From Entrophospora sp. SA101 (lineage: Eukaryota > Glomeromycota > Glomeromycetes > Entrophosporales > Entrophosporaceae), in assembly GCA_958430865.1 (NCBI GenBank), contig CAUDNR010004091.1, positions 48,446 through 65,389 of the forward strand: DNA of 16,944 nt, in the 5' to 3' direction. The translations under genes and the position numbers were made by a program. Shown piece after piece: positions 7,551 to 16,867 of this stretch. How positions within the stretch are numbered: the first letter of the stretch is position 1; each line of letters begins with the position of its first letter. A model generated the notes under the pieces. That model searched no databases, was not told the origin of the DNA, and saw only the letters and a program-made list of their open reading frames with translations.

Positions 7551-9320
7551 TTATAATTTTGAATTTGAAGTTTTTCCTTTTTTCCATAATGATTTCATTT
7601 TTTCAAAAATTTCTGGCTCAATAAAATAATCTTCTTGTATATCTTCATTACCAGGAATTGCAGCGTAATGATCAAATTTCTTTTGTCCATTTTCACGTAA
7701 AACTACTTCATCGATTAAAAAGTTTCCACTAAATCATAAAATATATAATAGGAATAATGTTGGTTGGCTGTATGTTTTTATTAATGATATATTATTATTA
7801 TTAATAATGATGATTGTTACCTAAATTCTCTTGAATTTTTGGTAAGAATTACATGAGCTGCATCACCCATTATATCAGGTTTTCTTGCCCTGGAAGATGC
7901 CATCATATCTATAATCATCAATTGATTAATTAATATTTTAAATCATTTATGAATTAAACAAATATGTTATTTAATTTATTTATTACCTATAACATTTAAA
8001 GCTGCAGTATCAATTACTGTTAATGGCCATAAAGCTATTTTTGAACAAAAAAAGAGAAACATTATTATGAGATGATATCATTTACCAGAGAAATTGATTG
8101 ATTGATTGATTATTTACCATTTGCAGCGATTCCATGTGAACGAAATTCACCAGCCCATCCCTATTTTACAAAAAAAAAAACAAATAACTAATTAAAGTCA
8201 TTTGTATGAAAAAATTTATATTAAAGATAATTACCAAAATACTAAGCGACATATTAAATTTTGCCATGCTGTAAGCAACATGACCTGAAAACCATTCTTC
8301 TCTTAATGATAGTGGAGGGCTTATATTCAAAACATGAGGATTTCTACCATTCTTTCCACTTTCTATAAGATGTGGCAATGCATACTATTATAATATAAAG
8401 CTTTTGTTAATATTTATAATATAATATATTAATTATAAATCATAATGTTAAAAAATAGACATTATTGATTAATATTATTACTTTAGTAACCAACCAAGTT
8501 CCGCGAGCATTAATTTCATGCATAAGATTATACTTTTTTAAAGTGGTGTCTTGAGTATTTGTTAATGATATTGCAGAAGCTATAATACATATATATGTAA
8601 ATGCATTAATAAATAATATGTACATGTATGAATAAATTACATCATGGTATATTATTAATAGCAAGTACCATTATTAATAACAATATCAATTCCACCAAAT
8701 CTCTCTACTGTTTTCTCAATAGCAGATTTAACCGATTCTTCATCGCGAATATCACATACCAAAGGAAACGCTATATAATAAAATTCGTGACAATTATTGA
8801 GTGATAGATTGATTATTTAGTATAACCACTTTGACTTAATTATTTGATTGATTTGATAGTTGTCACCTTTTCCACCTGCGCGTTCAACTTCTTCAGCTGC
8901 TGTATAAATAGTTCCTGGAAGCTGTTTAAAAAAATATATAAAAAGTAATAATTAATATTGTTATCATTATTAATGTCATTAGCATTTATCATATTAATTA
9001 ATTATATTTACTTTTGGATGTGGTGTAGTGGTCTTTGCAGCTACAACAATTTTACTATATAGTAAGTATTATTAATAGTGTAAATTGATTAATATTCTTT
9101 GTTATAAATTCTATTCTACATTGAAGAACTATTGTATAATTATAATAATTATTTGTTATTAACCTTCCATCCCTTGCAGCTCTTAAAGCAATCGCTAAAC
9201 CAATACCTCTGTATGACAACGAATGTTAAAAAATGGTTCATTTAAAAAATTAATTAAAAAAACTCGATTATTTTACCGCGATGCACCACTAATAAATATA
9301 ACTTTATCTTTAAGCGACAT
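7551..9320 (-). CDS. HSDL2: HSDL2-like short-chain dehydrogenase/reductase with C-terminal SKL (297 aa, 11 exons)
   Basis: Exons (high to low coordinate) are 9320-9277, 9208-9164, 9054-9012, 8921-8867, 8770-8669, 8579-8482, 8384-8235, 8160-8118, 8034-7987, 7908-7821 and 7728-7551. All phases agree. The protein is an SDR with the nucleotide-binding SGASRGIG (residues 11-18), the structural NNAS (95-98), the catalytic Ser151 in NISPPL, and the Tyr167-xxx-Lys171 pair in YSMAK. Stretches such as AAKTTTPHPKLPGTIYTAAE and NNASAISLTNTQDT are characteristic of the hydroxysteroid-dehydrogenase-like 2 group rather than of SDRs in general. Animal HSDL2 continues into an SCP2 sterol-carrier domain, which is absent here. 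The last three residues are SKL, a canonical type 1 peroxisomal targeting signal, so a peroxisomal role in fatty-acyl or steroid-like substrate metabolism is likely. The substrate cannot be read from sequence. Confidence 0.93.
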
Positions 9321-9527
9321 GATTTTTAAATTTTTTTTTTATAACTCTAAAATTCTAAATGTTATTTTATCCAGTGTTAGAAATTCAGTGTGCGGAGGTG
9401 CGGACGCAGCATGTTGCACTAAAAATGTGGATCATTTTATGTGCAAATTATAATACGTATATAGTACCAAATAAAAATATGTTTTGTAAATTCATTTTTG
9501 ACACAGATGAAGACTTTTAATTACTCA

Positions 9528-9775
9528 AACATATCCCTCCTAATTAAAATATCTCTAATTATACCTCTTTCAAATGCTAATGTAGAAAGAATATCTTCCC
9601 AAACAAAGTTGATTAAAGAATAAATTAAGGAACAAAATGAATCTTGATACATTAAATAATCATTTAATGATTTTATTAAATGGACCTGAAATTGAAGACT
9701 TTAATTTTGAGAAAGCATGTGAATATTGAGAAGATAAAAAAAAAATAGGAAGATTAATTCAAAAGAACTATTTAT
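9528..9775 (+). pseudogene. Relic of a hAT transposase C-terminal dimerisation domain
   Basis: After one frameshift near 9541, the frame reads LIKISLIIPLSNANVERI then SQTKLIKE, the signature start of the hAT family dimerisation region (usually PLSxAxVERxFS). Following a stop and another frameshift it resumes as NKMNLDTLNNHLMILLNG then PEIEDFNFEKACEY, stop (TGA, presumably from TGG), EDKKK. This order and spacing match the end of hAT transposases or transposase-derived zinc-finger proteins. No upstream catalytic part was found between here and the dehydrogenase start at 9320, so only the 3' tail remains. Whether it mobilised the hAT-type element at 360-1122 cannot be told. Confidence 0.7.
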
Positions 9776-9936
9776 TTCCATAATTTGTAGCTTTACGAAT
9801 TTGATCATATGTGCACAAATTTTTTTATGCAGATCACTGATTTTATCAACATCATGAAAAAATTAAATATATAGCATTAAGTTTAGTGTAAATCATCACC
9901 AAATATATCAAGCACAACAATTCTATTAAGATTCTC

Positions 9937-10195
9937 TTACCATTCATTCATTGCTTCTACCATTACTGTAACTATTGCATAATATTTCAGCATCAATGGT
10001 TCCTCCCATTCATTATTTTTATGATCCTCAGAATATCCAAGTGGTTTTGATAAATATTCAACACTTGATGGGGTTCGATGAATTGTTCAATTATATGAAG
10101 CTAACCAATTGAAGCAATTGATTATTATGCACCGTCATGCAACTAATTTAATTTTTACCATTCTATGATAGATACTCCAGAATTCCATGGGATCG
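9937..10195 (-). pseudogene. Unrecognised decayed open frame
   Basis: Read on the minus strand from about 10195, one frame runs for 86 codons with a protein-like composition: DPMEFWSIYHRMVKIKLVA, stop, RCIIINCFNWLASYN, stop, then TIHRTPSSVEYLSKPLGYS continuing through EDHKNNEWEEPLMLKYY to VEAMNEW and TAA. Both internal stops are TGA. The composition is unlike random AT-rich translation (several Trp and Pro residues, charged clusters). Another frame further upstream (about 10380-10290) gives FKIQLAAAKLIHSVDDN. I do not recognise the family. It may be a displaced exon set or transposon cargo that has decayed. Confidence 0.4.
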
Positions 10196-10599
10196 TGATT
10201 TGGAAAATAGACCAAAAATTAATATATCAAAATAGTTAACAGAATTTACTTGTACATACCCAAAGAATTATAGTTACTATCGAGGATTATCATCTACCGA
10301 ATGAATCAATTTAGCAGCAGCAAGTTGAATTTTAAACCTTTTATCAAATGACTTGGACCAAACAAATTTATTTACGATAATGCATTTTATAGCTAGCTGA
10401 TATGGAGATGGGATGGTGGAGACAAAAATATTTTTAACTGTTTAAAATTATTATAATTATTTACAAAATTTTTTAATATAAACATATTAACAAGGAGCAA
10501 AACTGCATACAAATCAAAACTTGGTGATTTGTTATGCCAAATTATAATTCTACTAATTGAAACGAAAAAAATTGATTTGAAGAATTTACATGAAATTCA

Positions 10600-10690
10600 T
10601 TTATCCATACATCCACCCATCCATACATCCACTGATTCATTAATCCATTCATCTTTCATTCATTTATTAATCCATCCATGTACTCATTAA
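10600..10690. repeat. Degenerate tetranucleotide tract (CATC/CATT-rich)
   Basis: About 90 bp consist of imperfect CATCCATA, CATCCACC and CATTCATT units. The tract ends a few bases beyond the Mgs1-type stop codon at 10696 and so lies in its likely 3' untranslated region. A related tract in reverse-complement orientation lies at about 16345-16400. Confidence 0.65.
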
Positions 10691-10695
10691 TCCCA

Positions 10696-11027
10696 CTAAT
10701 CCATCTCTTCATGCACAAATGAGCGATCAACTTTTTTTTCTCCCTCAACATCAAGAAATACTTTATTTTTTAATTCTAGCGGAAGATATTCTTGATAAAC
10801 AGGACCTTCATAGCCAGGATTATATTTATAACCTTCCCCATATCCAAGTTCCTTAAATAAAATATAAAATAAACAACAATGACAGTACAATAATAAATTA
10901 AAATGCTTATTGATTTTATTAAATTAAATAAAGTGTTATAAATAATTTACCTTCATTAGTCCAGTAGGTGCATTTCTAATATGTAATGGAACAGGATAAG
11001 CATATTCTTCTTTAATAGTTTGTTTTG

Positions 11028-11061
<34 letters not shown>

Positions 11062-13737
11062 TAATATAAATATTATAATTTTTAATGGTTGATAATAATC
11101 GATACTTACAAGTTTATAAGCCTTATAAGATCTAATGCTTTTCTTTGCTTCAGCCAAATAAACAACGCAATGAGCCAAATTTATTTCACATTCTGGCATT
11201 CCTATGAATTGACATGCTTGATAAGTTGAGATAGCCTGTGTATATGTGTGCGTGTATATATATATATAAATATAATTATTGTAATAATAAAAATGAAAAA
11301 TAAATTATTAATTAAATAATAATGACCAAAGGTAAAGCACTGTTATCCGCAAGTCCAACGTCTTCAGAAGCAAATACGATTAATCTTCTAGCTAATTAAA
11401 AGGATGAAAAATAATTAGTACATCTATTACCTTGACTTTATTATTTAATTCATATATTACCTATATACAATGGATCTTCTCCTGCTGTTAACATACGGCC
11501 CAACCAATATAAACTTGCTAAATAAAACACAAAGATATGTATGTAATTGAATATTTTTTGTTTGTTTTAATGATAAATTTAAAACATAATTTTTTTAGGA
11601 AAAATTTCATCATACCATTAGGATCGCTACAAATATATATATATATATATATATTAAACAATGATAAATATATTCATTAAAATATTTTATTTCACCGAAA
11701 AGAAGTTTGATATTTACCTTCCACGCATACTTTTATGAAGTGCACTAATTATATTATAGTGTTCTTCGCCGTCTTTATCATATAATAAATGAGATTTTTG
11801 AAATATTTTTTTAATATCATCTTTGTTTAATTTTGTTCTTCTTGGTTCACGTTTACTCATATTTAAAGCAACCTCAAGTGCATTAAGCGCAACTCTAGCT
11901 TCAAAACCAATTAATAACTAATTAATAATTTTTTATTGCTAATTATTTTTATGTATATAATAGCTTATAATTTTTAATTAATTACCATCACCATCACTAA
12001 TTACTGCTAAAAACTTCAATGATTCATCATCTATAATATTCTCGAATTGTTCAACATCATCATCCATAACTGAGTCAACATCATCAACATTAACAATTTT
12101 TTGTGGAGAAATTTCTTGTGCCAAAGCTTTTTTCAAAATGATAAGTATTTCATCAGTAGATAATTTTTTTAATGCAAAAACCATACACCGACTGAGAAGT
12201 GCGGAATTTATCTTAAATGAAGGATTTTCAGTTGTGGCTCCTAGATAGTATGTATATAAATAAATAAATGGAATACTATTATACTGTTATACTATTATAT
12301 TATTATTATGATTACCTATTAAAGTGACCGAACCAGATTCTATATAAGGAACTAGAAGAAAGAAAATACGCATGGATTAGATAAAGATATAATATGAGAT
12401 GAAAATGAATAGTTTGATTATTAAAAATTTACGAAATAAATCTTGTTGAGCCTTATTAAATCGATGACTATAACAGATTAAATAAATTTAAATCAAAGTA
12501 TAGTAAATTCTTTCAATTTCTAATAAATAAATAAATTGAATATTACATTTCATCCAAAAATATTATAGTACGATGTCCTAACAACTTTTGCTCATTCTTT
12601 GCCTCATCAAAAGCTTTTCTATTATTATATAATTTAGGTTTCAATGAGAGAAACTTTTAATGTAATTTAATATTTTAAACAATTTACTTTACTTTATATC
12701 AACAGAACCTTTAAATAATAAAGAATATAATATTTAATTAATATAATAAACATTTAGGAAATGATATATGTTTGAGAAAAGATTTTAACAAAATACCATG
12801 AGAAGTTCCAGAAAATTCTTTAAATACAGAATTTGTCGTATTTGCAATTATCTAGTCAAACAAATAAATGTGAACATAACAATATAACTAAAGGATTTTA
12901 CTATAACAAATTATAATAATAATTGTAATACTCTTGCAAGTGTGGTTTTTCCAGTTCCACTATTTCCAAATAATATCATTGATCTAGAAAAATAAAAATA
13001 AAAATAAAAATAAAAATTGAATTTAAAAAATTATTAGAAAGAAAAAATCCTATTTTAAGAAATCTTACGGTATTTTGTCTAGTAATATTAAATTTCTTAG
13101 AATTCCTTTCTCGCCGATCAACTCATCTTGACCCACAAATGAATCAAGGTTACTTGGTCTAACTAGATGTAAAAATTTTATTATTAATTTTCAATATTAT
13201 TTATAAGCAAACTTTAAAATAGATTATTCTTTACCTTTAGAAGATAATGGAAGAAATTCAACTTTTGAGTTGTTTGGTTTTATTTTTTTAATTTGATTAG
13301 GAGATTGTGACCCTTGAAAAAAAGTCTTTGCCTTATTGTCATTGGAACTAATTTTGGGAGAGGATGAGGAAGAGAAAGATTTGTTAAAAGATGTATTGAA
13401 TCTTCTCAAACTATTTCTATTACTACTTGATGATGATGATGATGATAAAAATGGTGATGATTTAGGTGATTGCGATGGTGATTGTGATTTAGAAGGAATC
13501 TTCCAATCATCGAATGTAAATTTACGCTTTTTGGATTTAGCAAATAATCATTATTATTTATGACAATTAATTAAAAATTTTAATTATTCTTTTATTTATT
13601 CTTACTTTTGGAAAATTCGAGATTTTAGAAGAAGGCGATGATGACATGTCAAAGATGTATGAGGAGCACGTATTATTAATATGTTGATCCATTAGATTTT
13701 TCTCGACACAGTCACCACATCTGGAGCAAATACCCAT
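10696..13737 (-). CDS. MGS1: WRNIP1/Mgs1-type AAA+ ATPase with N-terminal UBZ-like finger (570 aa, 17 exons)
   Basis: Exons are 13737-13606, 13526-13235, 13162-13069, 12983-12932, 12851-12797, 12708-12693, 12618-12547, 12467-12433, 12351-12316, 12240-11986, 11898-11718, 11626-11616, 11517-11461, 11391-11327, 11235-11110, 11028-10951 and 10851-10696. All phases agree. Residues 4-24 (CSRCGDC to HINNTC) fit a Rad18/WRNIP1-type UBZ ubiquitin-binding finger. A Ser-rich linker occupies about 45-140. The AAA+ core starts [12 protein letters not shown], with Walker A GNSGTGKT (179-186), Walker B FLDEIHRF (234-241), sensor GATTENPSF, Arg finger SRC (278-280) and [11 protein letters not shown]. The C-terminal clamp-loader-like domain ends in [18 protein letters not shown]. 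The family binds stalled replication forks and polymerase delta/PCNA in the nucleus. Two exons are tiny (16 and 11 nt). The ATG at 13737 is the first in-frame Met. Confidence 0.94.
11031..11058. repeat. (AT)14 microsatellite abutting a splice acceptor
   Basis: The run occupies the 3' end of an intron of the minus-strand Mgs1-type gene and directly joins the AG (11030-11029) before the exon at 11028. It takes the place of a polypyrimidine tract. Confidence 0.85.
11633..11654. repeat. (AT)11 microsatellite just before the 11-nt micro-exon
   Basis: Read on the minus strand, this run ends a few bases upstream of the TTGTAG acceptor of the 11-nt exon 11626-11616 in the Mgs1-type gene. Confidence 0.85.
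12988..13017. repeat. (AAAAAT)5 hexanucleotide microsatellite in an intron
   Basis: Five perfect copies of AAAAAT lie in the intron between the Mgs1-type exons 13162-13069 and 12983-12932, immediately upstream (in gene orientation) of the acceptor. Confidence 0.85.
13438..13480. repeat. GAT trinucleotide run coding for poly-serine
   Basis: A GAT/GGT-rich triplet run on the plus strand is TCA/TCC/AGT codons on the minus strand. It encodes the serine stretch in the disordered linker between the UBZ finger and the AAA+ core. The spurious acidic open frame on the plus strand (13336-13563) is the shadow of this tract. Confidence 0.75.
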
Positions 13738-15839
13738 TTCTTCTTTTATTTTTAAATTGGAATTAAAATTATTGATGATATTTAATATTCTGAAAAAAAA
13801 AATAATCTTTCAGTACACGTAATAAAACATACCACCGTTATCATTGTTATTGTTCATGATGAAAATGAACCTGGCGATGATCGTTCAAAACACATGATCA
13901 ATTATTTTAGAATTTGTTGATCAATTTTTTAATTTTGTAATTCACATAACGTGAACTATTCAAACTGCTAGTTTTATCGACAGAATTAGTTCAATATTGT
14001 CAACTTCAAAATCCATGCATACATATTGAATTACACAGTTCATATAATCCAACGAAAAATCAGAAACATTCTTGTAGCATTTTTTTTTTTTTTTCAATGT
14101 AGGGAATGTAATGTTGTTGTTGTACGGACTTCCGATGTCCTATTTTTTCTTATTAATGAGCAACTAAAGAAGAAAATCCTGACACCGATCATTGAGTATT
14201 CGGACGCATCGTAGGGCTTTCGAACTCATCCTAATCTGACCCTCTATGATGGTTCTTATTAAGTGAAATAAAAAAATTCAAATATTTACAATTGGAACAC
14301 CAGAAAAATATCTGGATTATTTATCTCGTAATGGTTTTTTATTTTACACCGCGATATGGCTTGTTCTCTAAGCCCGAAATTGTCAGGTTACACAATATAT
14401 AGTAAATTAGGCTTTTATAAGTTCAAATAGGTAACAAGATAGTTACTATAATAATTAATCCATTTAAGAAGTTTAAAATAATCGGAGAAATATCACTATT
14501 GCCTACTAGTTAAATTATTTATTAAGAATAGAATGTTCCATTATTATATTCTATTTTATATATAAATAAAAAAAACCAAGATCTACACTGTATAGTTTTT
14601 CTAAGCAATGTTTTGCATGAAAAGCTGCATATAGACTCAAAGTTACTTTTTTCACATTATCCTTTACTTTTTACCCTCTTTTTAACCATACTAGCAATGG
14701 TTTTTTTCTTAGTCAGAATTTGGTATTAAGATTTTTGTATAACGATATAATCTTCTATCATCTTCCAAATTTACAACAGCCACTCTGATTAGATAATAAT
14801 TGCAACACTTATCGGACGGAATTGTTATAAACATGCATAAGTTCAACTATTTAATTCCTGTTGTAAAATTAAAGTAGTCTATAAATTGTTCATCATGTCT
14901 ATCATTATAAACAATTTAACAAGTAGAAAAAATACTTGCATTATTATATTCTAAAATTTACGTTCAACACAATTTGATCCTAGTAATGTAATCAAAAGTA
15001 TCAATAACTGATTAACTGATAAGAGTAACATGCAATTCATGCATTACAATGGTATTATTCCTATAATTTATGTCAATTATTCGAATGCTCCATCATAACA
15101 CAAAAAAGATTCATATATATATATATATGTAACCAGCCTCAGAATTTATGAAGATTCAAGGGCTTGTGCATGCTGTTTAGATAAATCGATCGAATTAACG
15201 TTAATTTTTAATTTTGAAAGTGAATACAAAACTCTTGATCCAAATTTTCAAAAATCTTCTTATTATATAATTTCTCTGTATTTTTTTATCACTTTAAAAT
15301 TTCTTGTTTGCTATCAGAATTAAATTGGAGATGACCTTTCAGGTTCCGGTCAGTGCTATTCACAAAGTTAAAAGCGTAATGATAAAACTCTATATCTAGA
15401 AAAAATTGCGCCACGAGTGATCTAGAAGATAATTATATACAACGAAAGCCACTAAGCAAATGACATTTAACAATATAGTTAGTATATTGGAAGAGAGGTC
15501 CAGATGTAGGCACTAAGAAGTAGCCATGTAATGAGTCGAGTCATAGTAATCACAATACTCTTAATATTTGTGTAAATCATGTACTACAATAATAACCAAT
15601 AATAAAATTCTTATACACGTGACCCATTCAAAATTGGTAATCTTTATTAAAATTTAAGGTTTTTGTGCTTGTGATTAATCCCGGTTTTTTTATTCATATA
15701 ATAACTATTACTACATTATTACACAATATGTATACAACGGTTAATAAATAAATAAACTTTGCTTATTATAATTTTAATTACAAATATCCAGAACCAAATA
15801 GTCTTTAACCGGCATTTTTAAACTGACCTTCTTAATCTT
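13738..15839. other. Gene-free stretch upstream of the Mgs1-type gene
   Basis: The first 150 bp are the probable 5' untranslated region and promoter of the minus-strand Mgs1-type gene. The short open frame at 14026-14214 has no recognisable domain and contains a homopolymer-coded poly-Phe, so I do not call it a gene. A (TA) run lies near 15115-15129. At the right end, 15815-15837 and 15838-15859 are two diverged copies of a 22-23-nt unit (TTTTTAAAC, then about CTTCTTAA), leading into the 77-bp repeat. I see no RNA gene. Confidence 0.5.
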
Positions 15840-15916
15840 TTTAAACAGTCTTCTTAACCAATTCAGAGACCACATTTAAAGGCTGGTCTTTCGATCCTCT
15901 AAAAAAAAGACTACTT
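15840..15916 (+). repeat. 77-bp direct repeat, copy 1
   Basis: By eye, this copy is identical over 77 bases to the last 77 bases of the window, starting TTTAAACAGTCTTCTTAACC and ending AAAGACTACTT. Within it, AGTCTT and AAGACT form an outer inverted pair and AGACCA and TGGTCT an inner one, so the unit can fold. The A8 run lies just before the outer right arm. The copies start 1028 bp apart. They could be the terminal repeats of a small element, two copies of one short dispersed element, or a long-period tandem repeat. Confidence 0.9.
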
Positions 15917-16867
15917 TTGAGACCTTTACGACAAATACAACCCTAAATTTAAAGTAGGTAAATTGTGGATGTGGTTGTTCAGCCAAGCTTCAAAAAAAAA
16001 GGCCCGCAAATTTCACTCTAAACCAGAACAGATATTAATATTAATATCTCGGCTAGTAATATATTGTGGACCAATAAGTACTAGCAAATGCTTCGAAAAG
16101 ACGACCCGTCTATTTTGGGGATTTAGAGCAAAAAATTTATAACAATTTTTATGCTGGAATAAAAATCATTTTTCCTGTTGAAGGAAATGTTTCGGATTTG
16201 AAATATTTACCGTGCACTTATTTTGCCTTTATGACATGTTTGACCGCGCTATAGGCAGATCGTTCAGGTTCATTTTGTATTATGATAATAAATTTCTGGT
16301 TACTAAAATTTGAACCCTGAAATTATTCTGTAGCTTTTCAGTATGAAACGGATGAATAGATGTATGAATGAACGGACGGATGAATGTATGAATGGAGGAT
16401 ACGATGCGCGATAATGAATAATGGAAATTTATGTTTCAGTATTAGCGATTATAGATTTATTGTTTACTTTTAGTTATTATATAAACTTTTTTTTGGAAAA
16501 TTTATTTTTTTTATTTCACAAAATAGTTAAATTAGAAAAAGCTCAATTAAAAGTAATCTGTGATAGTGATGATATTGTATATATAGAAGATATGATAGCA
16601 AGTTTTAAAATAGGTAATTTATAGTTTAGACGTCAAAAATAAATTATTGATTGGGATAAATATATAATAGACAATATAAACAAATATTAATTTTATAAGT
16701 AAAAATAAATATATTTATTATTTTTACATCATGACACATCTTTCTCTCAATGAATGTTGAATACAAAGAAATTTTATTTTTAAATTTAAATTTAAAATTA
16801 AATCTATTTATTTTTTTAAATTAATTAAAGTAATCATTTTTTTATTCAACAGTTTTAATCAATTCTA
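15917..16867. other. 951-bp stretch between the 77-bp direct repeats
   Basis: No gene is supported. A plus-strand frame at about 16140-16310 reads NNFYAGIKIIFPVEGN then VSDLKYLPCTYFAFMTC before a TAG and is faintly protein-like. The open frame at 16421-16624 (67 codons, Phe/Leu/Ile-rich start, then IVYIEDMIASFKIGNL) has no recognised motif. Also present are an 18-bp perfect AT palindrome at 16031-16048 and a GAAT/GGAT-rich tetranucleotide tract at about 16345-16400. If the flanking repeats are terminal repeats, this would be the interior of a small element. Confidence 0.4.

Noticed and set aside
8440..8664. 74-codon minus-strand open frame starting with hydrophobic residues
   Set aside because: It reads through an intron; only the ASAISLTNTQDT to TWLVTK part is exon 6 of the dehydrogenase, so the apparent membrane-like start is intron translation.
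9223..9453. 76-codon plus-strand open frame
   Set aside because: It overlaps the first exon and intron of the dehydrogenase in antisense and has no motif.
13336..13563. 75-codon plus-strand acidic open frame
   Set aside because: Antisense of the poly-Ser coding tract of the Mgs1-type gene.
14026..14214. 62-codon plus-strand open frame
   Set aside because: Contains a homopolymer-coded poly-Phe run and no family resemblance; low coding potential.
15847..15900. Pol III promoter (A and B boxes) in the 77-bp repeat
   Set aside because: An A-box match exists only on the minus strand, and no B-box match lies downstream in the same orientation.
16031..16048. 18-bp perfect palindrome GATATTAATATTAATATC
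   Set aside because: Built from A/T-only units in AT-rich DNA; likely chance, no associated element ends.
16421..16624. 67-codon plus-strand open frame with a hydrophobic start
   Set aside because: AT-rich Phe/Ile/Leu bias is expected by chance here; no homology recognised. Mentioned only as content of the inter-repeat stretch.
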